From Gnetum montanum (taxonomy: Eukaryota; Streptophyta; Gnetopsida; Gnetales; Gnetaceae), in contig MNCI01029990.1 of NCBI GenBank assembly GCA_015680685.1, positions 139,184 through 174,246 on the forward strand: a stretch of DNA of 35,063 nucleotides. The letters are read 5' to 3'. Below the pieces are notes generated by a model. The model was not told the origin of the DNA. It searched no databases and saw only the letters and a program-made list of their open reading frames with translations. Position numbers and translations under genes: made by a program. Shown here piece after piece: positions 8,496 to 20,479 of the stretch; the first letter of the stretch is position 1, and each line of letters opens with the position of its first letter.

Positions 8496-11400
8496 GTGAG
8501 TTCCGCTTCTTCTTTTTCTTCTTCTTCGTTTCCACTTTCTTCTTGCATTTCGTTTTATTTTAACTCAATCTGCAACTTCCGCTTGTTGTTGCTGTTGAAT
8601 TGCCTCCGTATAAGCATCGTTTCGATGTATGGAGTTTATCTCCAGCATTATTTCGTTGTTGCGTGCCTTCGTTTTGCTTTCGAGAAGATGTGTAGCGTTT
8701 ATGTGACACTTGCTTCGCCTTCGGGTGGAAACTTTGTAAGTTTTACTTACAATTAGGATTTTTAGAGTTTCCGTATCACTTGCTTCTTCGTTACAATTTG
8801 TAAAATCTGAAAATTTCTTTTGCATTCGTTGTTTCTAAAATTTGTTTGAGTTGCAATTTTTGTTATAATTGGTTAAAGCCCTACCAGCTATGCTTTTACC
8901 TTTTTCCTTGTTTCATTGTTTTGTTTTTGCTTCTGGAAAGCATGTTTTAATATATTGAATTTTTAGCTGCAAATATTGTTCAGTGGACTTTACACTGAAT
9001 GTAAGGTGCGAGTCTGACGAGCCGCTGGACGTAACCAGCAATGATCTTGTACCTACTGATCCAAATTGTACTGTGGTTCCTGTTCACCGCAGAACTCCTG
9101 GAATGAATGCAAAGTCTCTTGAGAGGTAGTTTCTAAGTTGATGTTCTTCTTTCTTTTTAACTTTCTTCGAATTTTAATATCTACGGATTTAGTGATAAAA
9201 ATAAAAATACAAAGTTTTTCTATATATTGTTGCTACCTCTCTTTTAATTTTCATATCTCCAGGTGTCTTTTTTGAAGAAATATTTCTTTCGTGTCTTTGC
9301 TATGCTTTTTGTCAGTGTTTCCACAAATGTTGCCTAGATGATCACAAATCATTCGGTGCAGCCGATACTCAAATAGTTGCAGCCAGTTTTCTAATGCTAT
9401 CTATAGAGTAAGAAACTTATACAGAAACTTACGCTAATCTTTATCTGACATGATATAATTAAACCTTTAGCAAACGTTTTGTACTGGCAGTTCAAAGATT
9501 TTATGACTATTTTAGAAGATGCCTTGTTAATGCATTCATATATGATGAGCCTTTCATATGAATTTTCATTGCCAATTAGAATACTGTGCACTTCTGCTGC
9601 ATTTGAAATAGTCCTATTGAGGAATTGGTTTGGACAATTTCCAGGGTTGGAATGTAGTTTCCATTTTGGAGTTATATTTTCTCAAGAAAAAGTAGCTGAT
9701 AGATTGATGGCCATGCAACCTGCACTGGAGCTGTAGTTTTAGGGATGAGGTGTTAGAATTGAAACTAGACCTTCCTATATGTATCCTGAGGACACACCGT
9801 CAGCACAATACTTTGGTAGAATATAACAATACCCCGAGTGCAATCTGAACTTGCAACCTGTTGCTTATCACATCCTTAATATCCATACGTTGAACGCTGA
9901 ACGTTATTGATTTTTGTGTATTATATTTAATGTTGACGATTGGAGCAATTGAAGCAGGGCCATTATAATTGTCAAGCTTGGTAAAGGTCAAGAATTATCT
10001 TTAAGAGCAATTGCCAATAAGGGTATTGGGAGAGATCCTGCAAAGTGGTCACCAGCCGCAAAAGTAATACGAGCCTGATATTCATATCAATGAAGATTTG
10101 ATGAACACACTGACACTTGATGAGAAACAAGAGCTGATTGAGAGTTGTCCCACAAAGGCCTTCGATATTCCAGCTGGCACAGAAGAGGTGTGTAACAGTT
10201 TTTTTTTTACCCTACTGCATATCTCCATTTGAACTTATTCTATGTTACATCCCAGATTAATGTGTTCCACATATTACTCTTATCACTGGGGTTTTCTGTT
10301 AACATGTTTTAATTTTAATGTTATTAGCTTGCTAATGTGAGTGAAAGAGAGGAAATGCAATTCCTGTAGCACAGCAGATGACTTGGTCATTCAAGGGATG
10401 AATGTCTTTATTTCTTACAAACTTGCCCATAGGCATTGACCCATGAACTTTTACAAAATGATCACCATAACCGATTTCTATACTAACAGTTATTTTCACA
10501 AAACTTGCGCTGGGCATACTAATGGCAGACATTTGAGCCATTTTGAACAGTTCCATGTGCTGTAAGCAAACTCTTACAGGTATTGCTTTGGAATAAATGA
10601 TCTTTTTAATGCACTGCTTTTCTCAATGTTATCATGCCATTAGCCAATGTATTAAATTACAATTTTAGTTAATTGGCAATATATCCTGCCATAATGCCTC
10701 TTTTTAAGTATTTCATCCTATGGTTTCTTTATTCGTCGTCCTCTGACTTGAGAAATTTTTTGAACAAGTTATACTATCTGAACCATTTCAGAAACAGCAA
10801 AACCATATTAGCGAATTGCTACTGGTACAGGTGCTAATTTTTTCCCCTTTCATGTCACTGCATCATATATCTCAGCATACATAGTGTACTACTGTTTTTT
10901 TTTTATCTCCACATGTTTTTGATTTTACAATTACTTATCTTGGACTATAGATTTACTTTTGAACAGGTTAGAAAAGCTTTTATCAGTAATGAAATTTAAA
11001 TTTCGATCTTAAACAGGAATCTTCTCAGATTATAGAGGTCAACAGAGAAACATGACCATGAAGAATAATATGCCTCCAATCAGAAATAATATGCAAAATT
11101 AAAATAATTACTCATATAGTATCAGGGCATTTCTAGCATCTATTTACAACAACTTATTCTTGATAGTTTGCATCTATTTCTAAGGCACTCTTTGTAGTCT
11201 CTAGGGCTTTGTTTTCTTTCTTTTTTTTCCTTTTTTTTTTTTGGGTTCCCTCAAAAATTCCAAATAGTATGTAGTGGCACAAACATTGAAAAATGGAATC
11301 TCATGATACATGAACCACCTTTGTTGATCATAGAGTAAATTTCGAATTATCATGTGAATCATAACTGGGAATCCATATGAAAATCATGAATTTATTTATA

Positions 11401-11720
11401 AATATTTTGTATTTTGATTGTTGCTAAATGACATGATTTTATTGATGCTGTTTATATGTTGCTTTGCATTTGTTATGCAGGTTTATGTTTGTGATGCTGA
11501 AGCATACACTCATGATGATGAAATTCTTAAGAAAGCCGAGGTAATGGGAAAACCAGGACTCCTGAGTATTAATGCGAAAGAAGACTCTTTCATTTTCACT
11601 GTGGAATCTACGGGAGCAATCAAAGCATCGCAAATGCTTATCAATGCCATTGAAGTTTTAAAAGAGAAGCTGGACCGTGTTCGTGTTGGTGATGAAGAAG
11701 AAGAAGATTTGGTCAGCTAA
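8200..11720 (+). CDS. NRPB3: RNA polymerase II/IV/V subunit RPB3, four exons, frameshifted in exon 3
   Basis: Coding exons 8200-8495, 8967-9125, 9958-10187 and 11481-11720 are joined by GT-AG introns of 471, 832 and 1293 bp. The ATG at 8200 has A at -3 and G at +4. The product is the alpha-like subunit that pairs with RPB11 to form the assembly platform of nuclear RNA polymerase II (shared with Pol IV and V in plants). Exon 1 carries the alpha/D-type dimerisation motif ([20 protein letters not shown], residues ~32-51). Cys 91, 94, 100 and 103, split over exons 1 and 2, form the zinc-binding cluster. Exon 4 ends with the conserved helix region [19 protein letters not shown] and an acidic tail. 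All exons together would encode about 310 residues, close to the usual ~320. However, about 8 bases are missing at ~10064-10071, so the frame hits TGA at 10076-10078 after 191 codons, and the correct frame resumes at 10071. The gene is either a recently broken copy or carries a sequence error; every other position looks under selection. Confidence 0.9.
8967..9125 (+). CDS. NRPB3: RPB3 exon 2
   Basis: Acceptor TTTTTAG|CTGC, donor GAGAG|GTAGTT. Its first base completes a His codon, and the exon continues [20 protein letters not shown], giving the third and fourth zinc Cys, and ends in GMNAKSLER. Phase agrees with both neighbours. Confidence 0.9.
9958..10187 (+). CDS. NRPB3: RPB3 exon 3, with internal frameshift deletion
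   Basis: Acceptor GAAGCAG|GGCC, donor GAAGAG|GTGTGT. The first half reads [20 protein letters not shown] and [11 protein letters not shown]; the second half, in another frame, reads [20 protein letters not shown] and [14 protein letters not shown]. The join at ~10064-10071 lacks about 8 bases relative to the family, where four residues normally separate these blocks. Exon length 230 plus 8 would restore phase to exon 4. Confidence 0.88.
11481..11720 (+). CDS. NRPB3: RPB3 exon 4 and stop
   Basis: Acceptor TTATGCAG|GTTTATG. Encodes 79 residues starting [20 protein letters not shown], through [20 protein letters not shown], ending DEEEEDLVS and TAA at 11718-11720. Fully open. Confidence 0.92.
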   Translation, partial: VYVCDAEAYTHDDEILKKAEVMGKPGLLSINAKEDSFIFTVESTGAIKASQMLINAIEVLKEKLDRVRVGDEEEEDLVS

Positions 11721-12299
11721 ACCTTCACATGAAAGGTGGTCATCATGCAAGGTGAAAAAGCCGAATATGTCATTTTGTCCTCCCGGTTTGACACTTGGAT
11801 TGGCGATATTTCTGAAGTAAATCAGAATTTTGTGTCGAGGTTCAGGTAGTATCAAAATTGGGTGCGTCCTTATCTTGGGTTTTCCCGTAATCAGTAGAAA
11901 ATTCAATGCGTCCTTGCGTTGGGTTTCTAGTAATTCAGTGCGATGCTGTAGTAGATTTGAATGTCAACTCAGTTGTCACAAGTTTTTATTTTATGCATAT
12001 TTCTATGTAGGAACAAAATATCAATGCAGAAACTAAAGTTTTCATAACCTTGATGGTTGGTAACAGTGTTAAGGCCATGATTCTGCGTGATCTTTGGTGA
12101 TGCATTATTGCAGGAATGATCGCTGGCAGCATCGATTTTCACGGCTCCATTGTTATGTCGGGATTCTTTAAAATTCAAAGAACAAACAGTGCTAAACACT
12201 ATATGTTTGCTTTGTTTTTCACACTACAAGAATGTCCTGGTCATTTTGCTGCTTTGAAATGGAATCTCCTTTTCAAGTTGGAAAGTAAATAAAGAATTA
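11721..12299 (+). other. Probable 3' untranslated region of RPB3
   Basis: Non-coding and moderately AT-rich. AATAAA at 12288-12293 could serve as the polyadenylation signal; the exact 3' end cannot be read from sequence alone. Confidence 0.4.
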
Positions 12300-12461
12300 G
12301 CATCTTATGTTCTGGGTTTATGGTTCCAGTTAAATTAATCTATTCCATGCTCTTTTAACAATTTGTTTCTACTTCGACTCCAACAAATGCACAACTTGTC
12401 CAGTTCTCGTTACATTTGAACATGTACTCGTAAGGAAGATCATTTTCTAGATATTTGAATA

Positions 12462-12499
12462 CCAACTTATTGGTTTGGAACCAACTTATTCGTTTGGAA
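12462..12499. repeat. Tandem duplication of a 19-bp unit
   Basis: CCAACTTATTGGTTTGGAA followed directly by the same 19 bases with one change (G to C). Confidence 0.85.
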
Positions 12500-13170
12500 C
12501 CAGCTTCGCAATGTAATTAGAGTGACCCTTATCCGAAGTAGTAATGCATATGCTATGAGAGTTTATTAATAAAATTTGCAAGTATTTTGTTGAGTCCAAA
12601 TCATTGTCATCTTGGTGATTTTTTGGGATATGTGGAATCTTGCTCAACATATTTCTTAAGTATTTTATTATTATATTAGATTAGTCATTGGTATTGGATA
12701 AGATTTTGCATGAAATTTTATGGAATTTTAACATATGCTTTGATTAGGGTTACTTGGTAGTAGAAATTGCAGTTCTTTAAGATGCCTCCATCTACATGTA
12801 GTAATGAAGTGTTCCTTAGTGGTCTTCACTCCATTGCATTGAGGGTTTAGGGGAACTTTCAACCTTGGATTTTGATCCATAAGTTCATGTGCAATTGAGG
12901 AATTAGTGAAGATCATAATATTGAGCAGGTGAGTTTATTGTTATGTGGTAAGGCATTGTTGAGACCTATCGTTCTAGGGTGTGTGCCATGATTGTTGAGG
13001 ATATTAATAGCGAGGCTATTACCAAGACCCAACCATTACAAATACACTTAAGGCATTAGGATAATCTAATGTTAGTAATGAGATTCTTTCAAAACCTATT
13101 AGTATATTTTTGGTGGTGAGGATTAGCCAAGACCTATCTTTTAGAGGTTCTTGGATTAAATATAAATTAT

Positions 13171-13260
13171 TTGGAATTTTAGAAGATTTGTGACAAATTT
13201 GGACTTGAGATATTTTTGGACTTTTAGAATATTTGTGACATATTTGGACTTGAGATATTT
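13171..13260. repeat. Tandem duplication of a 45-bp unit
   Basis: 13171-13215 and 13216-13260 are adjacent 45-base copies, both ending GGACTTGAGATATTT, with 3 mismatches. Confidence 0.9.
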
Positions 13261-13419
13261 AATTAGAAACCTTGTTTAGCCTATATCTTTGGACTTTTGG
13301 CCCAAACCTTATATGCTCCAATGATAGGCAAAGAAAATAGCCTTATGAGATGATAGGTGGCCTAGTTTTGCCAAGGACATAAGTTTGGAATTATCTCATA
13401 ATTTTTATATATTTTGTTG

Positions 13420-13470
13420 TCATCATGTCATCATCCTAGCCCTATCCCAATAAAATGGGGTTGGCTAATT
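13420..13470 (+). mobile_element. Possible SINE-like tail fragment
   Basis: The segment around CCTAGCCCTATCCCAATAAA and TGGGGTTGGCTAA resembles a word dispersed widely in plant genomes and associated with SINE 3' ends. It is short and no pol III A/B boxes are visible beside it, so this is a weak call. Confidence 0.25.
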
Positions 13471-14507
13471 TTTATATATTTTGTATTTTTGTAAGATAGA
13501 AAACTTATACAAATTTTAGGGATGTTGGAACCTGAAATAAGTGAAATGTAGTTGCACCCTAAACTAATAAAGTAGGCTAGTTATGAAATTTTTGTCATTT
13601 GTGGCATATGTTACAGGGATCATTTTTCATTTTGGGATGCAATGTACATTTGCAAAAAATTAATAAATAAATTATTATTATTATTTATAAATTTTAAACA
13701 TGAATAACTTTATTTCTAAGTGTTTGATTGAGGTGAAGGGGGTATCATTAGAATTGTCTTCTCATGTACCTTTCAATTATGTAGTTTATTTTATTTTTTG
13801 TCATCTATATTTTCTTGGGTTGCAATAATTTCTATTTTCTTTTAATTATTTTATTTAATTAGTTATGCTAGTAGTAAAAAAATCTTGTTATACTACTTTA
13901 TTTATGCTTCTAATTAACAATTTTTATTCATTAAACATTTAGTTAGATCAAGGTTAAATTTAGATCCATGGGGTTCTTAGCACTTCTATTAGTTATTTAT
14001 AGGTAATTAATAAGGATATTACAATGTGTATATTCAACAAGTGGGATTATCCAATCCACTTTCATGGCATGGTAATATCAAGAAATATATGTACAACATA
14101 TTAATTATCATCCTAGCTAATATCCCTTAGGCTTGAAAACTCAAAGAAGACCTATTCCTTTCCAATCATATATGTGGCCTTCCTATTAATTAACAGAAGT
14201 TGGCAATCTATAATGTCCAGGCTATCCTTCAACTCATCTCACTAATACCATATCTATTTAGGCAGTCCATCATTTGTCAATCTCTTCATTTTTTGCCTTT
14301 GAAAAACCTACATCAATAAGCTTTACCACCATCTTGTGAATTAGAAAGGTCCCCTCTTATAAAAAAAATTAACCTTGTGAAGTCTATTTTATAGAATATC
14401 CCTATGTTTATTTTTACCATCCTTTCTCCTCCAATGTTTATTCTCCAATGCATTGACAAATTGATGTGTACTTGCATATGGTAATGCACAAAATCAAAGT
14501 GCAACTT

Positions 14508-15397
14508 TGATGAGTTGTAGTTTTGTCAATTGTGCCAACGAGACCTTGTCGATGCATCGTATCATGCGTCAACAAGGCCCCGTTGATGCGGTGTCTACTT
14601 TTCACTTATCAATATGTGCCTACTAGCAACATTTATGGCATCGAGATTTTAGTAGTAGCGAAGCTCTTGCAGTTTGTTTATTTAAGAGTTAGAATATTTT
14701 CCACAAGTGCTTGCAGCAAGTGTCATTGAGTGTATGGATCTTTATTCGAGCATTGTTGTACCTGAGCATGATAATGTGTGTGGCAATAAAGACAAGCTTT
14801 CTAATAAACCTTGCAACACTGTGGATAAATTAAATATTTCATTTATGCATTTAATGTTTTCAATTATTTATTAAATGTTTTTAATTATTTATTAAATGAT
14901 TTTCAATAATTAAGCTAATGAAGCAATTAAGTAAGATAAGCAAGATAGATTAAACACATAAGTACGACCACTTTGAGTGTAACGCGTATTCGCTTGGTAA
15001 TCCCAACAGTTAATTAGTTAATCCAATTTAGTAGTGTAGCGCTTGGTAACCCAACAGTGGATACATGGGTTTAGGATGTGCACAAATAGTGGGACAAGAT
15101 GCTTATGTTAGGACTAGTTAGACATTACTTAATTAGTTAATCCAATTACTTTTATCTCCCTTTGAACACCAAAACATAAAATATAAAATGATAAAAATCA
15201 AATGCCTCAATTACACTTAACCATACAAATGTACATCACAAGTGTAATTGGGAAAACAACAATTGACTTTAAGGCAAAGATTCACTTCCTAGAAGACTAG
15301 TGCATCGAAAACTACAAAGTCTGCAGAATTTGACCAGATTGCCCGTGAATGCTTGTGATTCGTATGGTTGGACGTAGGGGTACCTTGCTACTCATCA
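14508..15397 (+). repeat. 5' LTR of element B
   Basis: Starts TGATGAG and ends CTCATCA, inverted 7-bp termini shared with the other LTRs. The R/U5 part (GGATCTTTATTCGAGC, AATAAAGAC) and the 3' third match the LTRs of C, D and E. The U3 part differs: it lacks the GATATC motifs and has TATTTAAG at 14679-14686 instead of TATAAATA. Confidence 0.85.
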
Positions 15398-15398
15398 T

Positions 15399-15416
15399 TG
15401 GCGCTATTGTTGGGGA
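15399..15416 (+). promoter_or_regulatory. Primer binding site of element B
   Basis: TGGCGCTATTGTTGGGGA, one base after the LTR. It matches the complement of the 3' end of plant tRNA-Asp (TGGCGCCGTTGCCGGGG) with three mismatches, all C-to-T or G-to-A. Confidence 0.75.
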
Positions 15417-15549
15417 CTTCGTTTGTTGAAATGTGCACTATCTAGGATTAGTGAATATTATTTATATCATTGGACGAACTCAAGGTCAACATCACTCTCA
15501 ATGACATATAAATTACTAAGCACACTAATAATTTTATTCATTTTGTAAA

Positions 15550-17369
15550 ATGTCTTCTTCTTTCCACAGATGTGAAGATGTCAAATTGCTAGCCTCACAG
15601 GAGTGCAAAGTGGTATGTACTAACCCCGATGAGTATGTACCGAATTTCACCTTCATCCTACATCAAGATGAACGGTTGTGATGGCGTAATATGGAGAGCA
15701 ACATCGTCTTGCCCCCTAATCAATCTATACCCAGGATGCTACTTAGAACTCTTAAGAAGTTGGGCGTTCCAAATCTTCATGAAGAATACATTGTGGATGG
15801 CTATGACACTCAGGATTATCATCCCACTGAAATAGAACATAGGCGAGATCAACACCAAGAGAAGCACCATGAGTTTATAAAGGGAAAACACTTTAGTAAT
15901 CCCTTGTTCCTGCTAAACCAAGATGATAATGAGGATCCTTCTCTTGAAGGTTCTCAACATGAAGATTCTCCACCCCCTATTATTGGTAATGAGGGTGCGA
16001 CCCTAAACTTGGAATCCACTATTCACAAACTAGGTTCAGGAAAAAGTGATAGCCAAGGTAGGGACTTAGGTAAGCATCGCAATAACAAGGGATCTAAGGA
16101 TGGTGGTCATAATGAATGAAAAAGTGGTGGTGGACACCACGGTGGTGGTGGTAGTCCACCTTCCTCTCCATCCTCTTCATCCAATTCCAAACATTCCTCT
16201 TCATCTTCTAGTTCTCATAGAAGCCATCGTTGAAATAATCGCAATGAAGGTGATCAACGAGACAATAATGACCATGAAGGCCACTAGAACCTAAGGGGTG
16301 GTCGAAACCATCATCAACGCAATGATGATGATGAACCTCTATTAGTGACTTAAAGCATGCTCAACATTGCAGAGGTAGTTAGAATTTCAACTAGCCATAT
16401 GAAAGACAGTAGGATCAAGTACTTAGACATGAATAATATCTCAAAATTCGAGGGGGGATACAACTCTAATCCACAGACACATTGACAAGCTTTCCATGAT
16501 GCTTGTGCCTTACAAAACATAGAAAATGAAGGGCAAAAATTCAAGCTCTTTCCTAGGATGCTCATCAAAGAAGCTGAAAGCTGGTACTGGTCCTTGGAAC
16601 CAAAATCCATTCATTGATGGAGTACCATGTTAGAACTAGTTAATGACAAATACCAAATAGACTCTATAGTGTCTAATCTAAGAAGGAAAATCTAAGGCTA
16701 GAAATAGGGAACACATGAACCCTTGGATGTTACCATGGGTAGATATTATTCACTCTTACACCAATACCCTAGCCACGGTTATTCTCAAAGGAACAACTTC
16801 ACCACATCATAGATGGGCTCAGAGAAGAAACTAGAAGAACTCTTGGGGTGTATGCCCAAGGAAGACTGTCTGAATAGAGAGCTCATCAGATCCAAAGGTT
16901 GATTGAGCAGGTAGCAAAAAAAGAATGTGAGCTATGAAAAAGAGAAAGTGTAGAAGAGTATAATAGGGATCCTTCCATCAAAAAATGAGAGGTCTGATTT
17001 TGTGATGAAGAGAAGTCATCACTTGATGAAGTGGTGGACAAGAAAACCTTGTCCATCCAAAAATCTATTTTTGATATTTTGAAAAAGGTCGATAAATTAT
17101 GGGATTCTTTGGATGAAAAATTTCAATTTTCTATGAAGATTGTTGAAGAATCCAAAGAGAAAAATAGTGATCGTAACCACAAGAGGCGAAAAGAAGCTAA
17201 ACGTGCCTACCAAAGAGGTAAGGACAAAGCTATAGCCATAGAGGAAGTTGTGTAAATCGACTCTGAGGATGATGTTGATTATGACATTTTTCAATACGAG
17301 CATCCAAAGGGTTATTGCCCTATGGAGCCACACTTACAAGAGTCTGGGGTGTATGCATTGAATCCCTGA
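15550..17369 (+). pseudogene. Element B gag, broken
   Basis: Starts at an ATG (MSSSFHRCED) shared in position with gag of C (MSSSSHK) and D (MSSSHQS). An N-terminal block (DEYVPNFTFILHQDE, then NIVLPPNQSIPRMLLRTLKK) is followed by a Gly/His/Ser-rich linker, and then the retrotransposon gag domain (NNISKFEGGYNSNPQTH, FPRMLIKEAESWYWSLEPKS, EPLDVTMGRYYSLLHQ). A basic segment (KRRKEAKRAYQRGKDKA) leads to a damaged zinc-knuckle-like motif, YDIFQYEHPKGYC, in which element C still has Cys. The frame is interrupted by several stops, among them one at Trp-preceding Leu near 15680 and others in the linker, and by frameshifts after ~16780. Product would be the capsid/nucleocapsid polyprotein. Confidence 0.8.
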
Positions 17370-18530
17370 CTTGCACATAGGTAGCCACCTAAACAATTAC
17401 CTTATCCTCAAGGTAATCCAAGGTAGTTCCATGAGTAACAACAAGCTTACTACCCAAGTGGAGCTCCTCCACAACCTTATGAATAATACCAACAATGGTA
17501 CCAACCACAATCATTGGGAATGCCATTGCCAAGGTAGCAGTACCCTTAAGCAACCAAATCCATATGGGTACTATGTTTAGCAACTTGTATCTCTAAGAAG
17601 TTCTGTAAGTCATACTTCATTTCAGCATTACTATTACCCTCCAAAGTACCAATGAATACATTCACCATCTACTTGAGGGGAGAACCCATATCCATACCAC
17701 CCTCTGCATCTGTCTACACACACACCTTCACCTTCAACCTAATTACCTCCTGCTCGATCCATGTAGGATGAGATTCCTCCATAGCCACAACAATAAAATG
17801 CTACGAGGGTTGTACATTCATAATCGACTTTCTAGCCAAGTGGTTCAGACAATTGATCCAAAAAAAGGTCCTTCTTCAAACCTAGTAATCCTCTCCAACC
17901 CTAACAACCTAGTGTGGCTAATCATCCTGCATATCTAATACCCTCATCCTCTGCATCAAATATCTTCAAGTATACTTCAAACCAAATGCTACCTCAGATT
18001 CGCATTATGATGCTAACTCATGTTATTTTTGACTAGATGAAGGCTGGCAACCTTTCCACGAAACGATCTAACCCAGAAAGTCCACTCATTTACCTGTAGA
18101 TCGCTAGACATGAGCCATGTAAGGCTCTTCTTAACTCTAGTTTTAGAGTTAATCTCATCTCCCATGACATGTACAAGGCCTAGAACCTACCACCTCTTAA
18201 GAAGAGCAACATCCATATCAAATTGGTAGATCAATCAATTACTATCCCTTTGGGATGAGTAGAGGACATTGTGATCATAGTGTGTGGGTGATCCTATCCT
18301 GCTGATTTTTTGGTGATCAAGGTTGACAACTACAAAAGTGACTTCCCCATCATTATGGAAAGAGCTTGGTTAAGCACAGTCGATGCATGTATGGGCATAA
18401 GAAATTTCTCTTTGAAAATCTCCAAAGAAAATGAATTGGGCAAGATAGAGAAGAAGTGCATTCCATGCATCACGTATAGTGATAACAAGTGTAATTTCAT
18501 GCAAAAGATTTAGTCCGTCAAGAGTACATA
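17370..18530 (+). pseudogene. Element B gag-protease linker and aspartic protease, broken
   Basis: 17380-17800 encodes, through stops, a Pro/Gln/Tyr-rich low-complexity linker (PYPQGNPR, YYPSGAPPQPYE, YQPQSLGMPLP). The protease follows: PCKALLNSSFRVNLIS, where the catalytic Asp of the D-T/S-G triad is Asn (AAC at 18133-18135) and the Gly is replaced. Downstream the fold continues as ADFLVIKVDNYKSDFPIIM and ERAWLSTVDA. The enzyme would cleave gag-pol; this copy cannot. Confidence 0.72.
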
Positions 18531-18749
18531 CATTAAAGCATGCAATCAGTGTGCACAAGAAATCAATATTCAAAGGTGTTTGTATGTAGCAGCCACAACA
18601 TAGGAGGGCACCCAATGGTTGATAACTGACTCAAATTGCAACACATTATGCATGGAACCAGCTGAGAGCCTAACATGTGCTTATGTTGAAGGCATGAATA
18701 AACTTAAACAAGTTCATCCTCAACTCTCTAATGAAGATGATGATACCTG

Positions 18750-20300
18750 TTGGGGAGAGTTGGAAATCCCTGATAACTTCAAGTAGAAGCCCCTAGAGCT
18801 AAAAACTTTATCGACCGACATGGAATATGCATTTTTAAACAATGGTAAGCTAGTCATAATCAATGCCAAACTTGCTCCTAAATTAAAAGAAAAGCTATTA
18901 AAGGTGGTTAACAAATGGACAACAACCTTTGCTTGGTCATATCTTGAGCTAACAAGAATTGATCCAAGGATATTCTAGCATCACATTTACATTGACCCAT
19001 CCATGAAGCCTAGAAAGCAGCCACAGAGGCAGCTAAACCCCAAATTGAAGCAAATCATCAAGGAGGAAATTGAATAACTTCTCAAGGCAGGGTTCATCTA
19101 TCCCATCATAGATAGTGAATGGGTTAGCCCACTCATAATTATGCCAAAGAAAGGTGGTAAGTGGCAGGTCTGCATTGACTTCAAGCTGTTGAATATGGCA
19201 ACATTTAAAGATCATTTTCCATTGCCATTTCTGGATCAAGTGTTAGACACCATATCTAGGCATTACTATTATAGCTTCTTGGATGGTTATAGTGACTATA
19301 ACCAAATCCAAATTGCACCAGAAGATCAAGACAAGACAACATTCATGAGTCCTTGCAGGACTTTTATATATTATAAGATGCCATTCAATTTATGCAATGC
19401 CCTTGCGACATTTCAATGTCTGGTCCCTAGTATTTTCCAACAACATATCGGAAGTGGTATGGAATTCTTCATGGATGACTTTTCCACTTATGGAGCTACA
19501 TTTGAGCAAGCCTTAGAATGCCTTGAGCAAGTATTGAAGAGATGTGTTGAAACAAACCTGTAGCTCCATTGCCAAAAGAGCCATCTCATGATCTAAGAAG
19601 GCATTGTACTAGAGCATAGAATCACTCAAGCAGGGATTGAGGTAGACCTAGAAAAGATAAGGGTCATCCAAGGAATAACATGCCAACTAGAGATAGTTAA
19701 AGACATTCAATCATTCCTTGGACACACTGGCTACTACTGACAATTCATAGAGAATTTCTCTAAGATCGCAAAGTTGTTGGTAGAGGTTACAAATAAAGAT
19801 GCACCTTTCATCTAAACTAAGGAATGTGAACATGCATTCCAATAGTTAAAGGAGAAACTCATATAGAAACACCAGATTGGTCTAGATCTTTCCACATCAT
19901 GACAAATCCATCTAATTATAGCTTAGAAGTAGTGCTCACATAGATGGATGATAAGAAATGTCCATACAACATCCACTACATAAACCAAAGCATTGTCTCA
20001 GCACAATTAAATTACACCACCACTGAGAAAGAACTAATGGAAGTGGTGTATGCTCTTGAAAAGTTTCAGCATTATGTGCTTGGCTACAAAGTATTTGTGC
20101 ACACAGACCACAGTGCAATCTACTTCCTCATGAACAAGCCAATGGTCAGCCCTCGTGTCATACGGTGGCTCATGATATTGTAGGAATTTGATCTTATGAT
20201 GGTAAATCAAAAAGGGACTGAGAATGTGATTTTTGACCATCTCTCTTGCTTCAGATGGGATAATAAAAAGGAGGAGAGCCCACTCTTTGATCAATTTCCA
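18750..20300 (+). pseudogene. Element B reverse transcriptase and RNase H, broken
   Basis: Ty3/gypsy RT blocks are visible in order: EWVSPLIIMPKKGGKWQVCI, FKDHFPLPFLDQVLDTI, FLDGYSDYNQIQIAPEDQDK and the catalytic box FMDD at 19468-19479. The connection (KIRVIQGIT, SFLGHTGYY) follows, then RNase H with TTEKELMEVV and VHTDHSA, and the post-RH segment RVIRWLMIL. The first RNase H catalytic Asp position is Asn (AAT 19905-19907). Several in-frame stops and at least one frameshift separate the blocks, many of them at codons one transition away from Gln, Arg or Trp. It would copy element RNA into DNA; this copy is inactive. Confidence 0.85.
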
Positions 20301-20479
20301 GATGAACTCCTCTTTATAGAAGTAATAAATGACCAAATGCCCATAAAAACAACATGGTACAATGGCATCCTCACTTATCTTCTTACTCAAGAGATGCCAC
20401 AAGATTTTGACTTTAGAAAGAAGCAACAATTTCTTCATCAAGCCAAATATTTCATGGAAATCAATGGATACCATTATAA

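Larger units (their letters stand above)
12300..14507. other. AT-rich intergenic DNA
   Basis: No coding signal recognised. It contains short tandem duplications (12462-12499 and 13171-13260), a possible SINE-like tail (13420-13470) and otherwise unremarkable AT-rich sequence up to the 5' LTR of element B. Confidence 0.5.

Noticed and set aside
9479-9736. Open frame of 85 codons in RPB3 intron 2
   Set aside because: No domain; intron phases and flanking exons are fully consistent without it.
10061-10075. GTAATA at 10064 as a splice donor that would bypass the RPB3 frameshift
   Set aside because: The continuing EPD block starts 7 bases later at 10071, too close for an intron, and no acceptor lies between them.
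15399-15416. tRNA gene near the LTR
   Set aside because: The match is to the complement of only the 3' end of tRNA-Asp, as expected for a primer binding site; no cloverleaf is present.
20034-20474. Minus-strand open frame of 146 codons in element B
   Set aside because: Antisense of RNase H/integrase; no recognisable protein.
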